IMG/VR virus record: IMGVR_UViG_3300031525_000153
Location: 1-34,970 of that record
From: a virus
Direction: 5' to 3' (one strand)
Length of the DNA stretch: 34,970 bases
The notes beneath the pieces were generated by a model that did not search any database, was not told the origin of the DNA, and saw only the letters and a program-made list of their open reading frames with translations. This document shows, in pieces, positions 1-6,264 of the stretch. A program made the position numbers and the translations under genes. Position 1 is the stretch's first letter; the number at the start of each line of letters is the position of its first letter.

Positions 1-303
1 AAGAAACTCGATCTAGTCGTGTACGAGCGCCCGCATCACCGCGGCGCCGCAGCAACCGAAGTCGCGCACGGATTCTCGACGCGGATACACGAATTCTGCG
101 CGCGGCATCGAGTGCGGTACGAGTCGGTGCACACCGGAACTTTGAAGCGCTTCGCTACTGGAGACGGGCACGCCGAAAAACTAGCGATGATTCGTTTCGC
201 GCAGCATTTGAAGCCTGGTGTCACGAGCGATGACGAGGCGGACGCGCTGTGGCTTAGGGAATACGCGCAGAAGGTGATTCTGAAAAAGGTGAACACGGCT
301 TGA
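1..303 (+). CDS. RuvC-like Holliday-junction resolvase, C-terminal part (5' partial)
   Basis: The frame is open from base 1, so the N-terminus lies outside the window; an internal GTG at 19 is unlikely to be the real start because it would cut into the conserved core. The visible 100 residues carry the pattern of phage RuvC-family resolvases (RNase H fold, metal-dependent nucleases that resolve four-way junctions before packaging). There is a catalytic-type acid in VVYERP (E9 of the visible part), a basic KRFATGDGHAEK stretch (residues 49-60) of the kind that follows the active-site strand, and a C-terminal acidic DDEADAL cluster (77-83) that would supply the last metal ligands. The first catalytic aspartate, expected near the N-terminus, is not in view. 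The stop overlaps the next gene by 4 nt (TTGA). Confidence 0.8.
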   Translation, partial: KKLDLVVYERPHHRGAAATEVAHGFSTRIHEFCARHRVRYESVHTGTLKRFATGDGHAEKLAMIRFAQHLKPGVTSDDEADALWLREYAQKVILKKVNTA

Positions 304-461
304 AAGCCACATTCGAAGCGGACAATGGCGTCAAGTTCATTTTCTACCGCGAGCACGCGACCGAGTACGTTCGGACCGTGACCGCTTCCGGAAAAGAAGT
401 AACCGTAACGCTCGAGCAGTTTTGCGAGATCGTTTCCAAAGCCCGCAAGGCGCGAGCTTGA
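300..461 (+). CDS. Small protein of unknown function, 53 aa
   Basis: A TTG codon overlaps the stop of the resolvase gene (TTGA, 4-nt overlap) and opens a 53-residue frame that begins MKATFEADNGVKFIFYRE and ends SKARKARA. The N-terminal half reads like alternating beta strands and the C-terminal half like a short helix (TLEQFCEIVSKARK), so a compact folded mini-protein is plausible. I recognise no family. Support for coding is the translational coupling, the balanced codon choice and the lack of any other use for these 160 bases. There is no strong ribosome-binding site, as expected for a gene translated by coupling. Confidence 0.55.
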   Translation: MKATFEADNGVKFIFYREHATEYVRTVTASGKEVTVTLEQFCEIVSKARKARA

Positions 462-499
462 CGACTCCGGCTCTAGACTGTGGATGATCGAGGTGAAAA

Positions 500-670
500 G
501 TGAAACGAGAAAACAAATCTGAGCAACTCGCGCTTCTGCCGGAAGCGAAGCAAACGCCAGCGCTTACTTCATTTGCTTTAGTCGAGCTTTTTGGGCACCA
601 ACGCATCGTAGGTTGGCTCGTGGTAAACCCTCCAGAATTTCCTTCGATGATTCGGGAATTATATAGATGA
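500..670 (+). CDS. Small protein with VELFGH motif, 56 aa
   Basis: A GTG start at 500 follows a GAGG-type Shine-Dalgarno (GAGGTGA, 490-496, matching the extended anti-SD). The 56-aa product has a polar N-terminus with LALLPEAKQ and a compact core, FALVELFGHQRIVGWLV. The pattern V-E-L-F/W-G-H-x-x-I-x-G recurs, as far as I remember, in many tiny phage and prophage proteins of unknown function. It ends EFPSMIRELYR just before the Shine-Dalgarno of the next gene, 18 nt from its start. No enzymatic residues can be assigned. Confidence 0.6.
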   Translation: MKRENKSEQLALLPEAKQTPALTSFALVELFGHQRIVGWLVVNPPEFPSMIRELYR

Positions 671-688
671 CTCCCTTGGAGGATTTAA

Positions 689-964
689 GTGACGCAAATT
701 CAACCTATCAACACAACTGGATCAATGCGGAACGTGTTCGATGAAATTGTGCGCGAACGCATGACTCAAGATAAGAAATGGGGAGGTCCAGACCACGACA
801 TTGAACATTCCGAGTGGGATTGGAGACATTTCATCCGTACCCACACTGAAAGGGCATTAGACCTTAACTTTCGGACGCAGATGATTAGGGTCGCTGCGCT
901 TGCCATCGCCGCAGTTCAGTCCCACGATCTGAAGGAAAAGATGAAAAGGGAGTCAACTATATAA
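689..964 (+). CDS. Small MazG-like phage protein (degenerate), 91 aa
   Basis: GTG start with an excellent Shine-Dalgarno, GGAGGA at 678-683, 5 nt upstream. Residues 17-50 contain DEIVRERMTQDKKWGGPDHD and EHSEWDW, matching the E-R-x-x-Q-D-x-K-W-G-x-x-x-H pattern found at the start of small phage proteins related to the all-alpha NTP pyrophosphohydrolases (MazG/dUTPase-2 type). The C-terminus (QMIRVAALAIAAVQS) matches their last helix. However, the E-E-x-G-E metal-binding helix expected in the middle is replaced by HFIRTHTERALDL, so nucleotide hydrolysis is doubtful. It may be a catalytically dead relative or a fold-only homologue. Confidence 0.6.
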   Translation: MTQIQPINTTGSMRNVFDEIVRERMTQDKKWGGPDHDIEHSEWDWRHFIRTHTERALDLNFRTQMIRVAALAIAAVQSHDLKEKMKRESTI

Positions 965-984
965 TTCCCCTAAGTTGCGGGCCG

Positions 985-1007
985 CGCAGCTAAGGCAGGG
1001 ACGCGAA
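985..1007 (+). repeat. Direct repeat, copy 1
   Basis: A 23-bp element with core GCAGCTAAGGCAGGGACGCG lies immediately upstream of, and its last base overlaps, the ATG of the zinc-ribbon gene. It matches the copy at 1227-1249 at 22 of 23 positions (one G/A difference), and loose similarity (GGGC-rich) continues on the 5' side. The two copies are 242 bp apart and bracket the zinc-ribbon coding region. Confidence 0.85.
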
Positions 1008-1267
1008 TGAGTTTCGATCGAACGAAGCAATGCCCTTCGTGTGGATTGGATCGCGACAAGCTGGAGAAAATGGCTGTCCGAGACCCGAGCAGTGGAGAGC
1101 ATTTTATGTGTCCGATGTGCGGGGACATCCTGGTGGACAATGGCGGCAAGATTGGCTTAGGGCTGTGCTCTGACCCGTTCGGCCATTGCAGTGATAAAGA
1201 TAAGGTCTGGTCTGCCGGGCGGACCTCGCAGCTAAAGCAGGGACGCGAAAAGGAGGAGCAGTCCTGA
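1007..1267 (+). CDS. Zinc-ribbon protein, 86 aa
   Basis: ATG start at 1007; the purine-rich AAGGCAGG at 992-999 inside the upstream repeat can serve as ribosome-binding site. Two Cys pairs, CPSC at residues 9-12 and CPMC at 35-38, are spaced as a zinc ribbon, with further cysteines at about 54 and 61. The last 15 residues (TSQLKQGREKEEQS) are encoded by the second direct repeat and by the Shine-Dalgarno of the next gene, so the natural C-terminus may have been replaced when the repeat arose. The family is not recognised; small zinc ribbons in phages usually bind nucleic acids or proteins. The stop overlaps the CTG start of the glycosyltransferase by 3 nt. Confidence 0.6.
   Translation: MSFDRTKQCPSCGLDRDKLEKMAVRDPSSGEHFMCPMCGDILVDNGGKIGLGLCSDPFGHCSDKDKVWSAGRTSQLKQGREKEEQS
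1227..1249 (+). repeat. Direct repeat, copy 2
   Basis: This is the second copy of the 23-bp element at 985-1007, core GCAGCTAAAGCAGGGACGCG. Here it lies inside the 3' end of the zinc-ribbon gene and directly in front of the AGGAGGAG ribosome-binding site of the glycosyltransferase gene. Both copies therefore sit just upstream of a start codon, which suggests a duplicated leader segment. Confidence 0.85.
1251..1258 (+). promoter_or_regulatory. Strong Shine-Dalgarno that decides a CTG start
   Basis: AGGAGGAG is the strongest ribosome-binding site in the left part of the window and ends 5 nt before CTG 1264. No ATG, GTG or TTG in the glycosyltransferase frame lies at a usable distance; the first one is GTG 1366, more than 100 nt away and inside conserved sequence. 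Confidence 0.7.
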
Positions 1268-3261
1268 AGATAAATATAGTCACGAATCTAAGAGCCTTAG
1301 GGTTAGGCGTTGAATTCTGGCTACTCAAGTCGTTCCTTGAGAAGCGCGGCCACGAAGTAACGGGCGTGCAGTATGACGAGTCGTCCGATTCCCTCGCGGA
1401 CCTGAATATTAACCTGGAGGTTGCTCCGAAGCACCACCTTGCGCTGGCTCCGGAGAGCTGGGTGTTCGTAAATCCCGAGTGGCTTAAGCCAGAGTTCCTG
1501 CCGATCTTCCGAGACAGCTTCTCAAGGATATTCGCCAAGACTCACGATGCAGAGAGGATCTGCAAAGAGCTTTTCGGGCACTGCATCTACACCGGCTTCC
1601 TTGTTCGCGATCAGATGGATACGAGCATCAAAAGAGAGCGCAGGTTTCTGCATATCGGCGGCAACTCGACCCTCAGGAATACGCGGACGATTATTCAGGC
1701 ATGGGAACTGATGGAGAATCCTTATCCGCTCACGATTGTCTCCCGGTGGTTCTGCGAGCCGGTTCCGGGCATAGAGTTTTACGAGGAAGTGACCGAGCAT
1801 GAACTGAAGGAACTTCAGAACTCGCACCTATTTCACCTGTACCCGAGCGGTTATGAGGGCTTTGGGCACGCCCTGCATGAGTCACAGTCAGTCGGAGCAA
1901 GTTTGCTGACTACCCTCGCGCCGCCGATGGATGAATTTGACGCGCAGTATTATGTTAAGCCAATCGGTACGACTCGATATAACCACGGAAGTGTAGCGGA
2001 AGTGCCGGTGGAGGGCGTTCGGGCAGCAGCAGAGGCGATGTGGGATGAGGTAGAGAAAGGCCTTAATGCTCCTGCCCCGGAAGTCCCTCAGGGCTATCTT
2101 ACCAGCAGAATTCTGGTTCACGATCCGGAGGCCCGCAGTAAGTTTGAGGGTAACAACAAGAGATTCGAGGAACTCTTTGGAGAGGTGATTGATGGTTTTA
2201 CTGCTGGTAATTGCAGCCCTGTTCGGCCTGTTGTGTGGACTCGCTCTGATGTTTCGTCTGATGCTCGATGTATTGCGATACTGGGTAACTTTGGGGTCAG
2301 TTACTCCACCGAAAGTGAGCTTGCGTGGTCCTTCCGGCATCTCGGGCACAACGTCATCGAACTCCAGGAAGGACGCGCAACCGGGAAAGAAATAGTCAGT
2401 GCATGCCTGATGAACAACGTGGACGCCTTCGTCTGGATTCACACGCACACCTGGGAGACTCCGGGCGATCCTGCATTCGCAATCGGCCTTGATGCCATTA
2501 AAAAGGCAGGCATCCCCACAATTGGATTCCATTTGGATCGTTACTGGGGACTTAACATTCTGGATGGACGGGAGGATGGAATTGGAAACACACCATGGTG
2601 GCAATGTGATTTTGTCTTCACGGCAGATGGAGGGAATCAGGAACGCTTTAAGGCTCGCGGCGTCCGGCATGTCTGGCTTCCACCTGGAGTTGTTGAACGT
2701 GGAGTCCACTACGGAAGATTCCGACCTGAGTTTGACTGTGACGTTGCGTTTGTCGGCTCCCGGAATTATCATCCCGAGTATCCGTTCCGTGGAGAGTTAA
2801 TCTCTTGGCTGGAAATAACTTATGGCAAGAGATTCAAGCTGATAACAGGAGTGCGCGAGGGCGATCTGAACGATGCTTACGCGAGCGCGAAAGTAGTGGT
2901 TGGTGATAGTTGTTTCGCGGGAGAGCCGTACTATTGGTCAGACCGTGTGCCGGAGACAGTTGGACGCGGTGGTTATCTGATACACCCTTTCAGCGAAGGG
3001 ATGCACGCAGGATATTGCCTGCCGTACGTCGGATTGGAACATCTCAGACAGCAGATTGAAGATTCTCTTGAGCTTCCGGAGATGCGTCGGAAGTGGGTTC
3101 GTTATCAGATGGAGATTGTTCGTCAGCACGAAACGTACTCGCAGCGGGTTCAGACGATTCTGGAGACGGTGGGCGTGGTACGAAAGTCTGAAGATCGGGA
3201 GATATTACCCACTTCGTCAGATCGAGTCCACGAGATGCGATCAGGTTCTGACGGTACATAA
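1264..3261 (+). CDS. Two-domain glycosyltransferase (GT4-like + CgeB-like fusion), probable CTG start
   Basis: From CTG 1264 the 665-aa product begins with KINIVTNLRALGL, a typical first strand and loop of a GT-B glycosyltransferase; starting at GTG 1366 would delete that strand. Domain 1 (about residues 1-310) has LHIGGNSTLRNT and the acceptor/donor-site E-x7-E motif EGFGHALHE (198-206) of GT4-like retaining enzymes. Domain 2 starts near residue 335 with CIAILGNFGVSYSTES and contains VAFVGSRNYHPEYPFR and RVPETVGRGGYLIHPF, as in CgeB/DUF3880-type glycosyltransferases. Both should transfer sugars from nucleotide-sugar donors in the cytoplasm; the acceptor (DNA base, virion protein or host glycan) is unknown. 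The last 30 residues after TILETV look unlike any glycosyltransferase and lie antisense to the minus-strand gene. Confidence 0.85.
   Translation: MKINIVTNLRALGLGVEFWLLKSFLEKRGHEVTGVQYDESSDSLADLNINLEVAPKHHLALAPESWVFVNPEWLKPEFLPIFRDSFSRIFAKTHDAERICKELFGHCIYTGFLVRDQMDTSIKRERRFLHIGGNSTLRNTRTIIQAWELMENPYPLTIVSRWFCEPVPGIEFYEEVTEHELKELQNSHLFHLYPSGYEGFGHALHESQSVGASLLTTLAPPMDEFDAQYYVKPIGTTRYNHGSVAEVPVEGVRAAAEAMWDEVEKGLNAPAPEVPQGYLTSRILVHDPEARSKFEGNNKRFEELFGEVIDGFTAGNCSPVRPVVWTRSDVSSDARCIAILGNFGVSYSTESELAWSFRHLGHNVIELQEGRATGKEIVSACLMNNVDAFVWIHTHTWETPGDPAFAIGLDAIKKAGIPTIGFHLDRYWGLNILDGREDGIGNTPWWQCDFVFTADGGNQERFKARGVRHVWLPPGVVERGVHYGRFRPEFDCDVAFVGSRNYHPEYPFRGELISWLEITYGKRFKLITGVREGDLNDAYASAKVVVGDSCFAGEPYYWSDRVPETVGRGGYLIHPFSEGMHAGYCLPYVGLEHLRQQIEDSLELPEMRRKWVRYQMEIVRQHETYSQRVQTILETVGVVRKSEDREILPTSSDRVHEMRSGSDGT
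2192..2395 (+). CDS. Possible overprinted small membrane protein, 67 aa
   Basis: In a second plus frame inside the glycosyltransferase fusion, ATG 2192 is preceded by an AGAGGTGA Shine-Dalgarno (2181-2188) and opens a frame whose first 28 residues (MVLLLVIAALFGLLCGLALM...) form a convincing transmembrane helix followed by a basic flank. It lies over the linker between the two glycosyltransferase domains, the least constrained part of that protein. The C-terminal half (from about residue 33) looks like a mere frame-shifted copy of the glycosyltransferase. It could be a holin-like or other single-span membrane protein, a relic of a gene once lying between two separate glycosyltransferase genes, or chance. 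No independent evidence. Confidence 0.25.
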   Translation: MVLLLVIAALFGLLCGLALMFRLMLDVLRYWVTLGSVTPPKVSLRGPSGISGTTSSNSRKDAQPGKK

Positions 3262-3400
3262 TCACGGCCATCTGCGTCATCTTTTGCAGGTGCTGTGCGC
3301 TGGCGAGATTGGCTTCGCAGATTTCATGCTGATTCAGGAGCACGAGCAACTGGCCTTTTTCAGAGAGCGTAAGCGGAGCAGGAATCGAGGTCTTTTTCAC
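3044..3400 (-). CDS. Minus-strand small phage protein, up to 118 aa
   Basis: Read on the minus strand from GTG at 3400, the frame encodes KKTSIPAPLTLSEKGQLLVL, a helical middle (NQHEICEANLASAQHLQKM) and LDLTKWVISPDLQTFVPR. A helical pair followed by G-L-D-x-x-x-W/Y-V-x-S-x-D-L is, from memory, a recurring layout in short phage proteins of unknown function. Codon choice in this part is good (CTG/CTC Leu, AAG Lys, GCC Ala). After VPR (around 3180) the sequence becomes Ser/Pro/Glu-rich and lies antisense to conserved glycosyltransferase sequence, so the native end was probably near there. No strong ribosome-binding site is seen, and the start nearly touches ATG 3402 of the divergent next gene. 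Function unknown. Confidence 0.5.
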   Translation of the reverse strand: MKKTSIPAPLTLSEKGQLLVLLNQHEICEANLASAQHLQKMTQMAVIMYRQNLIASRGLDLTKWVISPDLQTFVPRPPSPESSEPAASTFRADEQSPSDNEPTSDASPEAQENLQSAV

Positions 3401-3401
3401 A

Positions 3402-4325
3402 ATGCCGAATAATAGCACAACGGTTATCTGGAGCAACAGGCATCCACGCGGCTGCTGGGACGACACCATATTCCAGGGGATCTTTGCCAGGGGTAATTTC
3501 ACGCATATCACCGAGTTCGCCAATCTCAGGGATGACGGTGCCGTTGTGATGTTCCCTGCCGCGCATCATCAGAGCGATCTGGCATGGATCAACCGTGAGA
3601 TCAACAGACTCAAGTGGTGCGTGATGGTGGTTTATGGTGACGAGGAGAACCTGTTCCCCGCGCACCTGATTCGCCATCCGAACATGAAGCTGTGGTATCA
3701 GTGTCCAATACCAGGAGTCCATGACTTCGCGGATCGCAAGATCATCTTCGGCTATACGCCCGACACTGTGCCGATGATTGAAAAGAACCGAGGGACTTCT
3801 CGCGACCTGGACTGGTCCTTTGCTGGGCAGGTCCAGACATGGAATACACGACGCATCGAATGCGTTGAGCAGTTGCAGAAGTTTAAGGATGCTGATGGTA
3901 ATGGCTTATTTTTCACGACGCCTGGATTTAACCAGGGACTTACCCATGAGGAATATTATGAGCTTATGTGCAGCGCTAAGGTTATCCCGTGTCCCTCGGG
4001 GAATGGTACTCCCGATAGCTTTCGCCTGGCCGAAGCGCTTGAGGCTGGCTGCGTGCCGATTGCCGATGGGCGCAACTGGAGGCCGCACTATCCGTCGGGC
4101 TATTGGCAAAATGCTTTCATGGTGAAGGATCTCTGCGAGCAGGGATACTGGCTTCCCTTTCCAATCATTGATGATTGGGCAGACTTACCGAACATTATGA
4201 AGGACACGTTGGCGAATTGGGACGCGCTCTCTCGGCAGTGCAGGGGGTTTTGGGGCGCGTACAAACGTGAGCTTTGCTGGGATATGGATGCAGATATTGC
4301 GAAGGTTAAATTTCAATGCCGATAG
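3402..4325 (+). CDS. Exostosin-like glycosyltransferase
   Basis: This 307-aa protein has a C-terminal GT-B half with AKVIPCPSGNGTPDSFRLAE followed by ALEAGCVPIADG (about residues 193-228), the hallmark of exostosin/GT47-like domains, where the donor-binding Glu lies in the F-R-L-x-E-A segment. An earlier LDWSFAGQVQTWNTRR is the usual strand and loop opening that half. The N-terminal half lacks a recognised acceptor motif. The start ATG at 3402 has only a weak, distant GAGG (3387-3390). The 10-nt overlap with the next gene indicates coupled translation. It probably adds a sugar in the same pathway as the neighbouring transferases. Confidence 0.75.
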   Translation: MPNNSTTVIWSNRHPRGCWDDTIFQGIFARGNFTHITEFANLRDDGAVVMFPAAHHQSDLAWINREINRLKWCVMVVYGDEENLFPAHLIRHPNMKLWYQCPIPGVHDFADRKIIFGYTPDTVPMIEKNRGTSRDLDWSFAGQVQTWNTRRIECVEQLQKFKDADGNGLFFTTPGFNQGLTHEEYYELMCSAKVIPCPSGNGTPDSFRLAEALEAGCVPIADGRNWRPHYPSGYWQNAFMVKDLCEQGYWLPFPIIDDWADLPNIMKDTLANWDALSRQCRGFWGAYKRELCWDMDADIAKVKFQCR

Positions 4326-5032
4326 ACGATCAGATTACAGTATTGATTCCAACGTCACCAATCCCTTCGCACCCGAGTACTGCGATTATTGACCAGACAA
4401 TCGCGAGCGTGCGTTTCTGGCTGCCTAAGTCTGAAATATTCGTGATGTGCGACGGAATAAGGCCAGAGCAGGAAGATCGCAGGGTTGATTATGCGGACTA
4501 TGTCTGGAAGCTTTATAGAAGCAAAGACATTCGTGTGATCGTATACCTTGAGTTTCTGCATCAGGCGATGATGATGAAGCGAACGCTGTGTCGGGTTCGG
4601 GTGAAGACTCCGCTTATTCTTTACGTCGAGCATGATACGCCGCTGGTAACTGACGAGCCAATTGAGTGGCAACATTGTATGCAGGCCATCTACGGAGAGG
4701 AGTACAACTCAGTGAGATTTATGCACGAATCCCATATTCTGCCTGAACACGAATATCTGATGTGTGGGAGAGCTGAAGGGTGGCCGCTGATTAAGACGAT
4801 CCAGTATTCCGCGCGTCCACACCTCGCCTCAACCGACTGGTATCGCAGGCTGATCGCCGGCAATTTCACAGAAGACTCCCGCACGTTTCTGGAAGATAAG
4901 CTTCACTCAGTGGTACAATGCGCTCCGTGGGAGCGATACAGGCTGGCGATCTATGCGCCGCCGGGAAACATGAAGCGATCTCTGCACCTTGATGGTCGTT
5001 CGGTTGATCCGAAGTACGAGATGAAATTCTGA
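4316..5032 (+). CDS. GT-A-type glycosyltransferase
   Basis: This 238-aa protein starts with a Rossmann-like strand, ITVLIPTSPIPSHPS, and carries LILYVEHDTPLV (about residues 101-112), where E-H-D-T occupies the place of the D-x-D metal and nucleotide-sugar motif of GT-A enzymes. The start overlaps the preceding gene by 10 nt, and its TGA shares one base with the next ATG (TGATG). The sequence after residue 130 (HESHILPEHEYLMCG, STDWYRRLI) is not a family signature I can name. Function as a cytoplasmic nucleotide-sugar-dependent transferase is likely; substrate unknown. Confidence 0.65.
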   Translation: MPIDDQITVLIPTSPIPSHPSTAIIDQTIASVRFWLPKSEIFVMCDGIRPEQEDRRVDYADYVWKLYRSKDIRVIVYLEFLHQAMMMKRTLCRVRVKTPLILYVEHDTPLVTDEPIEWQHCMQAIYGEEYNSVRFMHESHILPEHEYLMCGRAEGWPLIKTIQYSARPHLASTDWYRRLIAGNFTEDSRTFLEDKLHSVVQCAPWERYRLAIYAPPGNMKRSLHLDGRSVDPKYEMKF

Positions 5033-5949
5033 TGAGCGAACTCGTGATCGTGACAACGTATCAACGTCCCGAATTGCTGACCTGCACTCTAAAACGCATC
5101 AATGAGGCAGCTCCGGGTATTGACCTTTGTGTGTGGAATGATCGCGGCCAGGGTGTGCAGGGCGTCAGGAAGCACGGTTTTTACGGGAACACCTACAGCA
5201 CGATGGAAGCATTAGGATTGGCTCATAGGGAACGATACGATTACGTCTATCTGATCGAAGATGATGTGTTCGTTTATCCCGACTTCTTCGACTGGCACCG
5301 GAGGGCGCATGCCGATAATCCAGACATTTTCGCTTCCTGCGCCTGGACGTTCAATCGACATGCACCCGTCGTGGATGGTGATGACTCATTTGCGCCGTGG
5401 TATTACTCAATTGGAGTTTGTTTCCGAGCGGACAAACTCGAACTCGTTGCGCGACACGCAAACATCTCATACTACAGTGACATGCCCGGATATATCCGAG
5501 ATACTTTTCCTGATTCAAAGCTGAATACCGGCGACATGGCGGCTCACTATGAGCAGGATGGATTGATTCAGCGTGTCCTTGAGCAGGACAAATCTCAGGT
5601 CTGCTGGCCAGCGCTGCCTAAATGCGCTCACATGGGCTGGAGCGGTTACAACAAGCCCAACGGCCCGAAGATCCTGACTGCGGATACTTTCGAGGGCCGC
5701 GTGCAGCAGGTTGAAGACTTCTATGCAAACTCAGAATATCGTGCTAAGGTTTTCGGTGACGACATCGTACGCAGAGAAGAAGCTGGAGCTGGCCGCGGCA
5801 AGTTTCACAGTTACAGGGAATGGCAGATCGTGAAGCCTTCCGGTACTCTCGGACGCGCATTCACGACCAAAGAACCATTGCAACCGCCGTGGCAATTGCT
5901 GGGCGAGCGTACGAGTTTCAAGATGCTTCACGAAGTCAATGCAGGATAA
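5032..5949 (+). CDS. GT-A-type glycosyltransferase with EDD motif
   Basis: This 305-aa protein opens with ELVIVTTYQRPELLTCTLKR, the classic first strand and helix of GT2-like enzymes. YVYLIEDDVFVYPDFFDW (about residues 73-90) supplies the E-D-D metal-binding motif also seen in GNT-I-like transferases. The central part holds aromatic patches (APWYYSIGVCF) and a likely catalytic acid region around MAAHYEQDG. It is the fourth glycosyltransferase gene in a row, coupled to the previous one by TGATG, and ends 6 nt before the terminase block. The set probably builds a short glycan rather than adding a single sugar. Confidence 0.75.
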   Translation: MSELVIVTTYQRPELLTCTLKRINEAAPGIDLCVWNDRGQGVQGVRKHGFYGNTYSTMEALGLAHRERYDYVYLIEDDVFVYPDFFDWHRRAHADNPDIFASCAWTFNRHAPVVDGDDSFAPWYYSIGVCFRADKLELVARHANISYYSDMPGYIRDTFPDSKLNTGDMAAHYEQDGLIQRVLEQDKSQVCWPALPKCAHMGWSGYNKPNGPKILTADTFEGRVQQVEDFYANSEYRAKVFGDDIVRREEAGAGRGKFHSYREWQIVKPSGTLGRAFTTKEPLQPPWQLLGERTSFKMLHEVNAG

Positions 5950-5955
5950 AGACTT

Positions 5956-6264
5956 ATGGAAGATTCAGGCGAAATAATCCAGCCACCTGTCTGGCCCTCG
6001 AATGGTCAGTTTGTAAAAGGGCATGACCCGCGACGCAATCTTACTGGTGGACCAAAGACTAAGCCACTTACCGAAGCCCTTGAACGACAACTCACCACGA
6101 AAGAATGTGATCGCATCGCAAGAGCTATGATTCGACAGGCCGGCAAAGGTTCAGTGTCCCACTTTGAGTCTGTTGCTGATCGCGTAGAAGGTCCCGTGGC
6201 CCGCGCTGAAGCCGAATCCTCGAAGACTACCATTCAGGTTGTAATCCTCACGGGCGATGCGTGA
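5956..6264 (+). CDS. DUF5681-like protein, putative small terminase subunit
   Basis: The 102-aa product has NGQFVKGHDPRRNLTGGPK near the N-terminus, matching the F-x-x-G-x-x-x-N-x-G-G-R-P pattern of DUF5681 proteins. These commonly precede terminase large-subunit genes and are thought to act in DNA recognition or to bind near the packaging site. The following helical segment, PLTEALERQLTTKECDRIAR, fits the family. It overlaps the large terminase gene by 8 nt. The role as small terminase is inferred from position; a helix-turn-helix is not obvious. Confidence 0.6.
   Translation: MEDSGEIIQPPVWPSNGQFVKGHDPRRNLTGGPKTKPLTEALERQLTTKECDRIARAMIRQAGKGSVSHFESVADRVEGPVARAEAESSKTTIQVVILTGDA

Noticed and set aside
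1888-2772. Long open frame on the minus strand (294 codons)
   Set aside because: It lies antisense to well-conserved glycosyltransferase sequence, has no recognisable motif or ribosome-binding site, and its composition (Ser/Arg/Ile-rich) is typical of an antisense shadow.
3056-3412. Plus-strand frame covering the gap after the fused glycosyltransferase
   Set aside because: Arg/Trp-rich product without motif; the minus-strand frame over the same bases gives a much more protein-like sequence.
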